Positions 8,402-16,466 of a stretch of 28,954 nt of DNA are shown here, one piece after another. Position numbers and translations under genes: made by a program. Origin of the DNA: Lachnospiraceae bacterium UBA4316. Lineage in GTDB: Bacteria; Bacillota; Clostridia; Lachnospirales; Lachnospiraceae. Position 1 is the stretch's first letter. The number at the start of each line of letters is the position of its first letter. The stretch covers positions 1 through 28,954 of the forward strand of contig DGUG01000105.1 of NCBI GenBank assembly GCA_002394535.1, given 5' to 3'. A model generated the notes under the pieces. The model made no database searches and was not told the DNA's origin. It was given only the letters and a program-made list of their open reading frames with translations.

Positions 8402-9986
8402 GTTCCAGTCCCTCGTTTCTCTCCAACGTCATACCGATGCTCCAACTGTTAATAAACAGAAGAAGCGGTCTGTCCTTAAGATCGGTTACTTTCTTCATAT
8501 CCGAAGTTCCCGACAGCTTGTTTATATCAATATTCTCCGCATTTGCTATCCATCTGATATGCTCATACGGCAGGGTATCCATTCTTATTTCCACATTGTA
8601 TTCATTTTCAAGTCTGTATTTAAGCACCTCGAACTGCAGGACACCCACAACTCCCACTATAATCTCCTCAAGGCCGGTGTTTAACTCATGGAATATCTGA
8701 ATTGCACCTTCCTGGGCTATCTGGGTTATTCCTTTAACAAACTGTTTACGCTTCATCGTATCGATCTGGCGTACTCTCGCGAAATGCTCGGGAGCAAACG
8801 TCGGTATTCCTTCATATGCGAACTTGACGTTAGGGGAACATACGGTATCCCCTATCGAGAAAATTCCGGGATCAAAAACCCCGATTATATCCCCCGCATA
8901 TGCTTCATCAACGATATGACGTTCGCTTGCCATCATCTGCTGCGGCTGCGACAGTCGCATGACTTTATCTCCCTGGACATGGAGCACTTCCATCTGTGCG
9001 GTAAACTTTCCGGAACAAATCCGCATAAATGCAATTCTGTCCCTGTGGGCTTTGTTCATATTTGCCTGTATTTTAAATACAAATGCCGAAAAGTCACTGG
9101 ATGAAGGATCAATTATTCCTGTATCGGCCTTTCTGGCGAGAGGACTCGATGTCATTTTGAGGAAGTTCTGAAGAAAAAGCTCAACACCGAAGTTTGTAAG
9201 TGCCGATCCGAAAAATACAGGTGAAAGCATACCGGCATCGACTTCATCCTGATCGAACTCACTGCCTGCCCCATCAAGAAGTTCCACATCTTCCATCAGT
9301 TTTTCAAATGCCGTATCACCAAGCGTTGCAAGAAGTCTGTCTTTATCGGAAAGAGGTATCTCCTCCGTATGACCTTCCCTGGTTCCCTTTTGCGTATCTG
9401 AGTACACAACTATCATCCTGCGTTCCCTGTCATACACGCCCTTAAAATCCTTACCCGATCCTATGGGCCAGTTCATGGGGCAAGTCGGTATTCCAAGCTC
9501 ATTTTCGATATCGTCCAGAAGTTCAAAAGGATCTCTTGCATCCCGGTCTAACTTGTTCATGAAAGTAAATATCGGGATCTTGCGCATCGCACAGACCTTA
9601 AACAATTTTCTGGTCTGGGGCTCGACACCCTTTGCCGCGTCTATTACCATAACCGCCGAATCCGCAGCCATCAGCGTCCTGTATGTATCCTCCGAAAAGT
9701 CCTGATGTCCCGGAGTATCAAGGATATTGATGCAGAAACCACCGTAATTAAACTGGAGGACAGATGACGTAACGGAAATACCACGCTCTTTTTCTATCTC
9801 CATCCAGTCGGATACTGCATGCCTTGCAGTTGCTTTACCCTTTACAGAACCCGCCAGATTAATAGCCCCGCCGTATAACAGAAACTTCTCCGTCAGTGTG
9901 GTCTTACCGGCATCAGGATGGGAGATTATCGCAAAGGTTCTCCTCTTATCGATTTCGCTTTTAAGATTCTTGTCTGTCATTTTCAT
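8379..9986 (-). CDS. prfC: peptide chain release factor 3
   Basis: A 535-residue translational GTPase that recycles RF1/RF2 from the ribosome after peptide release. The GTPase motifs are clear: G1 SHPDAGKTTL (about 22-31), switch II DTPGHQDFSEDTYRT and G4 NKLD within FTFMNKLDRDARDP. RF3-specific segments include GGAINLAGSVKGKATARHAVSDWM and the C-terminal VGVVGVLQFEVLKYRLENEY. Two starts are possible: ATG 9986, only four bases after AGGA, and ATG 9980 two codons on, with better spacing. Length fits either way. It is not expected to be TetM-like, because the RF3 signatures are complete. The upstream gap holds a candidate promoter and several inverted repeats. Confidence 0.96.
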   Translation of the reverse strand: MKMTDKNLKSEIDKRRTFAIISHPDAGKTTLTEKFLLYGGAINLAGSVKGKATARHAVSDWMEIEKERGISVTSSVLQFNYGGFCINILDTPGHQDFSEDTYRTLMAADSAVMVIDAAKGVEPQTRKLFKVCAMRKIPIFTFMNKLDRDARDPFELLDDIENELGIPTCPMNWPIGSGKDFKGVYDRERRMIVVYSDTQKGTREGHTEEIPLSDKDRLLATLGDTAFEKLMEDVELLDGAGSEFDQDEVDAGMLSPVFFGSALTNFGVELFLQNFLKMTSSPLARKADTGIIDPSSSDFSAFVFKIQANMNKAHRDRIAFMRICSGKFTAQMEVLHVQGDKVMRLSQPQQMMASERHIVDEAYAGDIIGVFDPGIFSIGDTVCSPNVKFAYEGIPTFAPEHFARVRQIDTMKRKQFVKGITQIAQEGAIQIFHELNTGLEEIIVGVVGVLQFEVLKYRLENEYNVEIRMDTLPYEHIRWIANAENIDINKLSGTSDMKKVTDLKDRPLLLFINSWSIGMTLERNEGLELEEFSRN

Positions 9987-10027
9987 CTATTCCTTACTTT
10001 ATCTTTCATACATATAACAGCCCTAAT

Positions 10028-10102
10028 CACAGAAAGTCTGTGGCCGGTGTTATGTAACACGTGTGATTTTTCTCCGAAAAGCGTTGACTGTACCGGTCGG
10101 TA
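10028..10102. repeat. three short inverted repeats in the prfC leader
   Basis: Three separate palindromic units lie within 75 bases: CACAGA-aag-TCTGTG (10028-10042), GTGTTA-tg-TAACAC (10047-10060) and TACCG-gt-CGGTA (10091-10102). Each is perfect in its arms. They could be operator half-sites or RNA hairpins in the prfC leader. None has a T-tract that would make it a terminator. Confidence 0.5.
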
Positions 10103-10139
10103 TTTTGCGTCACCTTGTTCAAAGAACAATCATGTTATT

Positions 10140-10168
10140 TATTGTGTTTATAATCCCATTTATATCAA
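10140..10168 (-). promoter_or_regulatory. candidate prfC promoter
   Basis: On the minus strand, TTGATA (10163-10168) and ACAATA (10140-10145) are separated by 17 bases. The resulting leader to prfC would be about 150 nucleotides. The match to sigma-A consensus is moderate, and AT-rich sequence makes chance matches likely. Confidence 0.3.
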
Positions 10169-10259
10169 CCGAGACCCAATATATTGATTTAATCTGTTAG
10201 CAACTGTTAACAAGTGTCACTCTATCCGAGAATGTGATTTTTCGATCTTTTGTGCTAAA

Positions 10260-11456
10260 TCACAGAATATTCTCTCCCGAAACCTTCCCGATCTCCTCCT
10301 TCGGCATCTCCAGATACGTCAGGACAGATGCGGCTATATCCGCAAACGTCGGGCGTGTTCCGAGATTTCCTCTCTTAAGTCCCTCGGGGACTTCAAAACC
10401 GGCTCCGCAGCAGAGGAACGGAACATATTCCCTTGTATGGTCTGTTGTTTTCATGAACGCCGGGTCGCATCCGTGATCCGCTGTTATGATCAGTATGTCC
10501 TCTTTATTAAGCTTTGATACAATTTCAGGAATTCTCGCATCAAAATATGCGACCGCTTTTGCATAACCGTCTATATCCCGTCTGTGTCCATAAAGCATGT
10601 CATAGTCAACAAGATTTACGAACAGAAGCCCATTAAAGTCCCTGTCAAGGTATTCCACGGTTTTGTTAATGCCATCCTCGTTCCCGGTTGTATATGTGTA
10701 TTCGGTAAGACCCTTTCCGGCAAATATGTCATGTATTTTGCCTATTCCGATCACATCCTTCCCGTTCTCAGACAGAATATCAAGCATTGTATCCTTTGGA
10801 GGCAGCAGCGAAAAATCGTGCCTCCTCGGAGTTCTTGCATAATTACCGCTTTCTCCGTCAAAGGGCCTTGCTATAACTCTTCCGACACCATGCTTACCTG
10901 TCAATATTCCCCTTGCAATTCTGCATATATCGTAAAGTTCCTCCGGAGGTACGATATCTTCATGTGCCGCTATCTGGAAAACCGAGTCAGCGGAAGTATA
11001 GACTATAAGCTTGCCTGTTTTTATATGTTCATCACCATAATCATTTATTACCTTTGTCCCGGAGTACGGAAGGTTACAAAGCACTCCTCTTCCGCTCTTT
11101 TCCTCAAACTCTTTGATTACTTCTTCCGGGAAGCCTTCAGGATAGGTAGGAAGCGGCTCGGGAGAGATAAGTCCGGCTATCTCCCAATGCCCGATCGTTG
11201 TATCTTTTCCCATAGAGCTCTCCCTGAGACGCGCATACGCTCCGGTAGGCTTAATCTTCTCCTCCGGAAGTCTCTTGGCAGTGCTGATGCCATCAATCGC
11301 AAGAAGGCCCATCTTCGCAAGGTTTTCGGCCTTAAAGAAGTCACTGGAGGTGCAGGATCTTAATGTATTCGTTCCGACATCGCCGAAATCTGCCGCATCC
11401 GGCTCTTCTCCTATTCCGAAGCTGTCCATCACAATAAGTACAACTCTTTTTGACAT
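10260..11456 (-). CDS. deoB: phosphopentomutase
   Basis: 398 residues from ATG 11456, which has AGGA nine bases upstream; an in-frame extension further upstream is not family-like. DeoB interconverts ribose/deoxyribose 1- and 5-phosphates in nucleoside salvage. It belongs to the alkaline phosphatase superfamily: metal ligands lie in VLIVMDSFGIGEEPDAADF (D11) and in ITADHGCDPAF near the C-terminus. The phosphorylated threonine corresponds to T86 in GKDTTIGHWE; the usual M-T after it is T-I here, a mild change. It stands alone rather than with pnp-type nucleoside phosphorylase or deoC genes. A good promoter lies at 11521-11549. No U-rich terminator was seen after the stop, only a loose stem that includes the stop codon (10233-10264). 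Confidence 0.96.
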   Translation of the reverse strand: MSKRVVLIVMDSFGIGEEPDAADFGDVGTNTLRSCTSSDFFKAENLAKMGLLAIDGISTAKRLPEEKIKPTGAYARLRESSMGKDTTIGHWEIAGLISPEPLPTYPEGFPEEVIKEFEEKSGRGVLCNLPYSGTKVINDYGDEHIKTGKLIVYTSADSVFQIAAHEDIVPPEELYDICRIARGILTGKHGVGRVIARPFDGESGNYARTPRRHDFSLLPPKDTMLDILSENGKDVIGIGKIHDIFAGKGLTEYTYTTGNEDGINKTVEYLDRDFNGLLFVNLVDYDMLYGHRRDIDGYAKAVAYFDARIPEIVSKLNKEDILIITADHGCDPAFMKTTDHTREYVPFLCCGAGFEVPEGLKRGNLGTRPTFADIAASVLTYLEMPKEEIGKVSGENIL

Positions 11457-11520
11457 ATATGTTTTCCTTTCATATATAACATGCAAACAATCAGCCCACA
11501 AAGCTCTGATTAACCGATTT

Positions 11521-11549
11521 ATTTTATCATAGGAAGCCGCCATTGTTAA
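11521..11549 (-). promoter_or_regulatory. deoB promoter
   Basis: Minus-strand TTAACA (11544-11549), a 17-base spacer and TAAAAT (11521-11526) make a good sigma-A type promoter. The predicted transcript starts near 11514, giving a leader of about 57 nucleotides that includes a small AATCAG/CTGATT hairpin (11489-11511). Confidence 0.6.
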
Positions 11550-11923
11550 GGCAGATAAGTTAATAACAGGTAGAATTGTTTTGATCGGAATTGCGCGAAA
11601 ATTTTAATTAAATTTGTTATATTATCGGAATTTCACACAATTTGATTGTTTTATCCACATTTTAACGTGTGAAAGCAAATATTCGTTCGAAAAGTAAGAT
11701 TATGTAAAATTAGTTAACGAGAAAATCCTATGTTCTGGGGGTTTTAGAACGCATGTTATTAATAGTTTGTTTTTTATTATAACGTGTATTAACTTTTCCA
11801 CTTTTTGTGGATAATATGTTGATTACTGTCATTTTGACTTTTATAACGCAAGAAATCTTATTAGTATACTCAGGCTATACATATGTTTTTTAACAAAATT
11901 ATCTGACAATTATAATTTAGCAT
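11550..11923. other. AT-rich noncoding gap with DnaA-box sequences
   Basis: About 375 bases between the deoB promoter and the pnp terminator have no convincing gene; the longest small frame checked (25 codons from 11816) has no ribosome binding site. The stretch is visibly richer in A+T than the genes around it. It contains TTATCCACA (11651-11659, plus orientation) and its reverse TGTGGATAA (11806-11814), both perfect matches to the DnaA-box consensus. The near-match TTTTCCACT (11794-11802) faces the second box to form an inverted pair. An 8-base inverted repeat TTTCACAC/GTGTGAAA (11631-11638 and 11667-11674) brackets the first box. Function is unknown; see findings. Confidence 0.55.
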
Positions 11924-11952
11924 AAAAAATGCAGTCGCCATACAGCGACTGC
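11924..11952 (-). terminator. intrinsic terminator of pnp
   Basis: On the minus strand GCAGTCGC, a six-base loop and GCGACTGC form a perfect 8-bp GC-rich stem (11931-11952), immediately followed by ATTTTTT (11924-11930). It lies 45 bases after the pnp stop and is a textbook Rho-independent terminator. Confidence 0.92.
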
Positions 11953-11996
11953 ACCAATTTCAATTCTTATGTCAGGTTTTGTCAGTCAGTATTCTT

Positions 11997-14078
11997 TCAG
12001 ACATCCTTGATACTGAATGACATTCTTCCCATCTTATCCTTGCCGAGGCACTTAACGGTTACTGTATCTCCGAGTGTAAGCACGTCCTCTACACGATTGA
12101 TTCTTTCCTTGGCAATCTTGGATATATGTACCATACCTTCCTTACCGGGAGCAAACTCCACGAATGCACCGAATTCCTTGATTGATACTACCTTACCGGT
12201 AAATATCTGTCCTGCCTCAAATTCGGTCGTAATTATCTTAATAAGCTCGATCGCTTTATCCATTCCCGCCTGGTCCGTGCCGCATACACTCACCGAACCA
12301 TCATCGGTAATATCGATCTTAACGCCGCACTGATCAATGATTGCATTGATAGTTTTGCCGCGCTGACCCACAACATCACCGATCTTCTCAGGATCGATCT
12401 TGATCTGTACGATCTTGGGAGCATATTCGTTAACACTCTTACGAGGCTCTGCGATTGCAGGCTTCATGCAGTTATCCATGATGAACAATCGTGCCTGGCG
12501 ACATCTTTCAATAGCGCCTTCGACAATAGGTCTTGTCAGTCCGTGGATCTTGATATCCATCTGAATGGCTGTAATACCTTCGGTTGTACCGGTTACCTTA
12601 AAGTCCATATCTCCGAAGAAGTCCTCAAGTCCCTGAATATCCGTAAGGAGTACGAAATCATCATCCGTATCCCCAGTAACAAGTCCGCAGGAAATTCCGG
12701 CAACCATCTTCTTGATAGGAACACCCGCCGCCATAAGAGACATACAGCTTGCGCATGTGCTGGCCATCGATGTTGATCCGTTACTCTCAAACGTTTCCGA
12801 TACGCATCTGATTGCATAAGGGAATTCTTCCTCCGAAGGAAGCACCGGTATAAGTGCTCTCTCTGCAAGAGCACCGTGACCGATCTCTCTGCGTCCCGGT
12901 CCTCTTGAAGGCTTTGTCTCGCCTACGGAATACGAAGGGAAGTTGTAATGATGTATATATCTCTTTGATGTTTCAAAGGAATCGAGTCCGTCAACCTTCT
13001 GCATCTCCGAAAGAGGTGCAAGAGTTGTAATATCACAGATCTGTGTCTGTCCACGTGTAAACATAGCGCTTCCATGAACTCTCGGAACGATATCAACTTC
13101 AGCAGCAAGAGGACGGATCTGGGTAATCTCACGGCCATCCGGACGCTTGTGATCCTTAAGGATCATCTTACGTATCGTCTTCTTCTCATACTGATAAATA
13201 GCCTCACCGAGAATAGCGAGCCATTCCTCGTTATCGGCAAACTTCTCTTCACACTTTTCCGTAATATCTCTGATGTTTGCCTCACGAGTCTGCTTGTCAT
13301 CCGTAAATACGGCTGTTTCCATTTCATCGGGAGGGCAAACCTCTCTGATTGCAGCGAAGAGTTCTTCGGGAATCGCACAGCTTGTATATTCATGCTTGGG
13401 CTTGCCAACCTCAGCTACAATCTTGTCTATAAAGGCTATAATCTCCTGGTTGATTCCATGAGCCATATAGATAGCCTCAATCATCTTTGCTTCGGGAATC
13501 TCATTAGCCCCTGCTTCAATCATAATAACTTTTTCTTTTGTGGAAGCAACGGTAAGGTTAAGATCCCCCGATTTCCACTGCTCCTGTGAAGGGTTAACGA
13601 TAAACTCGCCGCCTATCATTCCAATCTGGGTTGTAGCACACGGTCCGTCAAAAGGTATATCCGAAATGCTTGTTGCAATGGCAGAGCCAAGCATTGCTAC
13701 AAGTTCCGGGCGACACTCGGGATCAACCGAAAGCACCAGGTTGTTTAATGTGCAGTCATTACGATAATCCTTCGGGAAAAGCGGTCTCATGGGACGGTCA
13801 ATAACACGTGCTGTAAGTACGGCATTCTCGCTTGCTTTACCCTCACGCTTGTTGAATCCTCCCGGTATTTTGCCAACCGCATACATTTTTTCTTCAAATT
13901 CAACACTTAAAGGGAAGAAATCAATTCCTTCTCTCGGTTTTTCAGACGCTGTTGCAGTGGATAGTACCATTGTGTCACCGTAGTGCATAAGTGCCGCACC
14001 GTTTGCCTGCTTGGCAACTCTTCCTACATCAACGGTGAGCGTACGTCCACCAAGTTCCATTGAATAGCTTTTGTACAT
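11997..14078 (-). CDS. pnp: polyribonucleotide nucleotidyltransferase (PNPase)
   Basis: A 693-residue 3'-5' phosphorolytic exoribonuclease and degradosome enzyme. The order is RNase PH domain 1 (from FFPLSVEFEEKMYAVGKIPGG), an alpha-helical linker, RNase PH domain 2 (RPDGREITQIRPLAAEVD through SVGETKPSRGPGRREIGHG), a KH domain (DPEKIGDVVGQRGKTINAII) and an S1 domain (FTGKVVSIKEFGAFVEFAPG). Full length for Firmicute PNPase. ATG 14078 follows AAGGAG at a good distance. It lies downstream of rpsO, as in most bacteria, with a strong hairpin in between, and ends in an intrinsic terminator. Leader hairpins suggest post-transcriptional control, as known for pnp in E. coli. Confidence 0.98.
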   Translation of the reverse strand: MYKSYSMELGGRTLTVDVGRVAKQANGAALMHYGDTMVLSTATASEKPREGIDFFPLSVEFEEKMYAVGKIPGGFNKREGKASENAVLTARVIDRPMRPLFPKDYRNDCTLNNLVLSVDPECRPELVAMLGSAIATSISDIPFDGPCATTQIGMIGGEFIVNPSQEQWKSGDLNLTVASTKEKVIMIEAGANEIPEAKMIEAIYMAHGINQEIIAFIDKIVAEVGKPKHEYTSCAIPEELFAAIREVCPPDEMETAVFTDDKQTREANIRDITEKCEEKFADNEEWLAILGEAIYQYEKKTIRKMILKDHKRPDGREITQIRPLAAEVDIVPRVHGSAMFTRGQTQICDITTLAPLSEMQKVDGLDSFETSKRYIHHYNFPSYSVGETKPSRGPGRREIGHGALAERALIPVLPSEEEFPYAIRCVSETFESNGSTSMASTCASCMSLMAAGVPIKKMVAGISCGLVTGDTDDDFVLLTDIQGLEDFFGDMDFKVTGTTEGITAIQMDIKIHGLTRPIVEGAIERCRQARLFIMDNCMKPAIAEPRKSVNEYAPKIVQIKIDPEKIGDVVGQRGKTINAIIDQCGVKIDITDDGSVSVCGTDQAGMDKAIELIKIITTEFEAGQIFTGKVVSIKEFGAFVEFAPGKEGMVHISKIAKERINRVEDVLTLGDTVTVKCLGKDKMGRMSFSIKDV

Positions 14079-14107
14079 TTTTTTCTCCTTCTTCTTCTAC
14101 ATACTAC

Positions 14108-14141
14108 GTTACTGCCCATCCCATTTATGCGGGTAATAACG
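14108..14141 (-). promoter_or_regulatory. second hairpin in the pnp leader
   Basis: On the minus strand GTTATTACCC can pair imperfectly with GGGCAGTAAC across about 14 bases; pairs are GTTA/TAAC and CCC/GGG with one G-U and one mismatch between. It lies about 30 bases upstream of the pnp start and could affect stability or ribosome access. It is weaker than the rpsO-pnp hairpin. Confidence 0.4.
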
Positions 14142-14160
14142 ACTATTATAAAAATCACAT

Positions 14161-14189
14161 AAAGGGACGGTGTAATTCTCCGTCCCTTT
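14161..14189 (-). promoter_or_regulatory. rpsO-pnp intergenic hairpin (processing site or weak terminator)
   Basis: AAAGGGACGG and CCGTCCCTTT form a perfect 10-bp stem with a nine-base loop, beginning 10 bases after the rpsO stop. The stem ends in UUU, but a short U-run appears only six bases later (14151-14155), so termination may be partial. In many bacteria rpsO and pnp are separated by such a structure, which attenuates or is cut by RNase III to regulate pnp. Confidence 0.75.
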
Positions 14190-14199
14190 GTATGATAAT

Positions 14200-14466
14200 T
14201 TATCTTCTGATTCCGAGCTTCTCGATAAGTGTACGATATCTGTTGATATCCTTCTTCTTCAGATAATCAAGAAGTCCTCTTCTCTGACCGATCATCTTGT
14301 ACATTCCTCTTGCTGAATGATGATCCTTGGGATTGGCTTTCAAATGCTCCGTAAGTTCTGCGATCCTTGCTGTAAGAACAGCTATCTGAACTTCCGGTGA
14401 ACCCGTATCATTGGGAACTGTTGCATACTCCTGCATTATCGCAGTCTTCTTCTCTTTAGTGATCAT
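14200..14466 (-). CDS. rpsO: 30S ribosomal protein S15
   Basis: 88 residues, exactly the normal S15 length. Diagnostic segments are [47 protein letters not shown] and [14 protein letters not shown]15 binds the 16S central domain early in 30S assembly. ATG 14466 follows GGAGG closely. It has its own promoter (14568-14596) and a leader of about 95 nucleotides with a GGGC-taa-GCCC hairpin next to the ribosome binding site. S15 commonly represses its own translation in bacteria, so this leader is a natural candidate for autoregulation. Confidence 0.98.
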   Translation of the reverse strand: MITKEKKTAIMQEYATVPNDTGSPEVQIAVLTARIAELTEHLKANPKDHHSARGMYKMIGQRRGLLDYLKKKDINRYRTLIEKLGIRR

Positions 14467-14560
14467 AAAATCCTCCTTCGGGCTTAGCCCTTATCATTAG
14501 ATTATCCCCATGCACCGCGATAAGGTACGTATCCGTTACCGAGGTACAGGTTTGTACAAC
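14467..14560 (-). promoter_or_regulatory. rpsO leader, candidate S15 autoregulatory element
   Basis: The stretch from the predicted transcription start to the S15 start codon is about 95 nucleotides. Just upstream of the ribosome binding site is GGGC-TAA-GCCC (about 14474-14486). Further upstream there are repeated GTAC-containing segments that could pair. S15 leaders are known to fold into different structures in different phyla; the sequence alone does not identify which, if any, is present. Confidence 0.35.
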
Positions 14561-14567
14561 ATCTGCT

Positions 14568-14596
14568 ATTCTACCACAGCCAACTTCCGATGTAAA
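14568..14596 (-). promoter_or_regulatory. rpsO promoter
   Basis: Minus-strand TTTACA (14591-14596), exactly 17 bases of spacer, and TAGAAT (14568-14573) closely fit sigma-A consensus. It lies after the ribF stop (14617), so rpsO-pnp can be transcribed independently of the nusA operon. Confidence 0.75.
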
Positions 14597-14616
14597 CCGA
14601 TATTTTCAGCATTTAT

Positions 14617-15540
14617 TCAGATTTTTTGTCTCCATCTTGCCGTCTTTTCCTTATGCCATTTCTGACCGTCAAAAATATCCTCTTTTACCTTTTTGTTCAT
14701 GTCCGAAGTTTTGTAGAATTTGATCTCCTCACGCTTATACTGCAAAAGCGCTATGGAAACATCAGCTCTTTGTATTCCGCGTACACCGCCATATATATAT
14801 GTTTCAAATACTCTTGTATCACCCCTGACATTTGTTATGGCGTCATACAGTTCGTCCTCATAGATAACCGTCGAATAATACACTCCATCCAACGGAATAA
14901 TCTTCTCATCCGGAATATCCATAACATAATACGACATTCCGCCTCCTACCGAAATAGATTCTCTTCGGAACCTTCCGTGGGAATAAAACGGGAAATACGC
15001 AAGATTCATAAACTTTTTCACATTACCGGCCACAAGAAGTTCTTTTAGATATGTTGAACTTATCTCACGTTTTCCATCCCTGATCTTGCCTATTATCTCA
15101 ACCTCGTAGTCATACAGCGGCCCAAAATCCCTGAGCATCTGGGCATTTCCTTCCGCTCCCTGACCGAACGTGCAGTCCTCACCGACAACTACAGCCTTTG
15201 CATTCATTCTGTCGACTATGTACTCTTCGATAAACTGCCTGGCAGGTATCGATGCGGTCTTCTCATAGAACGGAAACTCAATATAATAATCTATCCCGAT
15301 CTCGCCGAAAATATACCTTTTCTCCTCATTAGACAGTATCACTCCGTTATCGGTCCCAAAACCAAGGGTTGAAGGGGGAATGTCGAAAGTAAGCACACAG
15401 AGCTTATACCCTCTGCTTATGTACTCTTTCATCCTCTTAAGAATCTGTATATGGCCTTTGTGAACACCGTCAAATTTACCTATGGAAATAACGGTATTCT
15501 CCGGAATCCTGAATTCACATGTGCCTGAAATTACATTCAT
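14617..15540 (-). CDS. ribF: RibF-type FAD synthetase with divergent riboflavin kinase domain
   Basis: 307 residues. The N-terminal FAD synthetase (nucleotidyltransferase) domain is well kept: SIGKFDGVHKGH (19-30), VVGEDCTFGQGAEGN (118-132) and ISSTYLKELL (160-169). The C-terminal half has the length and position of a riboflavin kinase domain, but the signature PTAN motif expected near residues 190-205 is missing (GRFRRESISVGGG instead). The usual NxGxRPTF...ETHI segment reads NVRGDTRVFETYI, so E246 remains but the surroundings are altered. FMN-forming activity may be lost or changed, whereas FAD synthesis looks possible. It follows truB after 14 bases, the normal place for ribF. Confidence 0.85.
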   Translation of the reverse strand: MNVISGTCEFRIPENTVISIGKFDGVHKGHIQILKRMKEYISRGYKLCVLTFDIPPSTLGFGTDNGVILSNEEKRYIFGEIGIDYYIEFPFYEKTASIPARQFIEEYIVDRMNAKAVVVGEDCTFGQGAEGNAQMLRDFGPLYDYEVEIIGKIRDGKREISSTYLKELLVAGNVKKFMNLAYFPFYSHGRFRRESISVGGGMSYYVMDIPDEKIIPLDGVYYSTVIYEDELYDAITNVRGDTRVFETYIYGGVRGIQRADVSIALLQYKREEIKFYKTSDMNKKVKEDIFDGQKWHKEKTARWRQKI

Positions 15541-15554
15541 CGTTAAAAACCTCT

Positions 15555-16466
15555 TTAATTACTCAAAAACATTTTATAAGGCTTAAAGATATCATCTGAT
15601 ATTTTATATTCATATACTCCGGAAAGATTGCCTTCACAGTCGTATACCTTTATCCTTGTTCCCTGCACCGGCTTACCGGTAAACCCGATTGCTTCTCTTA
15701 CCTTTTTACCGTCAAGTACATTCCCGTTACGGACAAGCCGTGATATCCCGTAATCTGCATGAAAACTTTCAAGGCCGTCAAAAACTGTTTCAATCGGTTT
15801 GATAACATTAGATATTCTATCTGCATCCATTGCGGACTCAACTTCCGAAAGTCTGTATGATTCTTCAACAGAGAAATCCCCGACCTTTGTCCGTTTAAGG
15901 CTCTCCATGGCTGCACCGCAGCCAAGACGTGTTCCTATATCATCGATAAGTGATCGTATATATGTGCCTTTACCGCAATGTACAAGTAATTTTACATGCG
16001 GAATATCAATCGACAGAACGTCTATACTGTAGATATTCACAAATACCGGTTTTCTTGCAACCGTATTGCCGCTTCTTGCCAGATCGTAAAGCTTCTTCCC
16101 GCCTATCTTCTTGGCAGAATACATCGGAGGTGTCTGATCATAACCTCCCACAAATGACAACACAGCTTCGCGAATATCCGATTCGGTTGACATAACTTCA
16201 CGATTTTCTTGAATAACGCCAGTTATATCAAGGGTATCGTATGTCTCGCCGAGTATCATGCCTGCCTCATAAACCTTATCATGATCGGAAAGCAATTCGC
16301 AGAGCTTTGTAGCGGCTCCTACACAGACCGGAAGTACTCCTTCCGCCATGGGGTCAAGGGTTCCCGTATGTCCTATCTTCTTGGTTCTAAGAATCCCACG
16401 AAGCCTTGCCACTACATCATGGCTTGTGTAGCCCCTCTCTTTATATATGTTAATAATTCCGTCCAT
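15555..16466 (-). CDS. truB: tRNA pseudouridine(55) synthase TruB
   Basis: A 303-residue enzyme that makes pseudouridine 55 in the T-loop of tRNAs. The catalytic motif GHTGTLDPMAEGVLPVCVG carries the nucleophile D38. Other family segments are YDQTPPMYSAKKIGGKKLYDLAR and CGKGTYIRSLIDDIGTRLG. The C-terminal part is a PUA-like extension. Its start codon shares one base with the stop of the upstream phosphoesterase gene (TAATG), so the two are translationally coupled. Confidence 0.96.
   Translation of the reverse strand: MDGIINIYKERGYTSHDVVARLRGILRTKKIGHTGTLDPMAEGVLPVCVGAATKLCELLSDHDKVYEAGMILGETYDTLDITGVIQENREVMSTESDIREAVLSFVGGYDQTPPMYSAKKIGGKKLYDLARSGNTVARKPVFVNIYSIDVLSIDIPHVKLLVHCGKGTYIRSLIDDIGTRLGCGAAMESLKRTKVGDFSVEESYRLSEVESAMDADRISNVIKPIETVFDGLESFHADYGISRLVRNGNVLDGKKVREAIGFTGKPVQGTRIKVYDCEGNLSGVYEYKISDDIFKPYKMFLSN

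Noticed and set aside
10233..10264. deoB terminator
   Set aside because: The stem TGTGATTT/AAATCACA is AT-rich, has a 16-base loop, includes the stop codon and lacks a following T-run.
11715..11750. LexA-type box around GTTCT/AGAAC
   Set aside because: The arms are in the wrong order and spacing for the Gram-positive GAAC-N4-GTTC site.
11651..11814. Chromosomal replication origin (oriC)
   Set aside because: DnaA boxes and AT-rich sequence are present, but only two perfect boxes occur and none of the usual neighbours (dnaA, dnaN, rpmH, gidA) is in the window. A box cluster is a more cautious reading.
11816..11893. Small peptide gene in the pnp-deoB gap
   Set aside because: The 25-codon frame from ATG 11816 has no ribosome binding site and starts inside a DnaA-box motif region; nothing supports translation.
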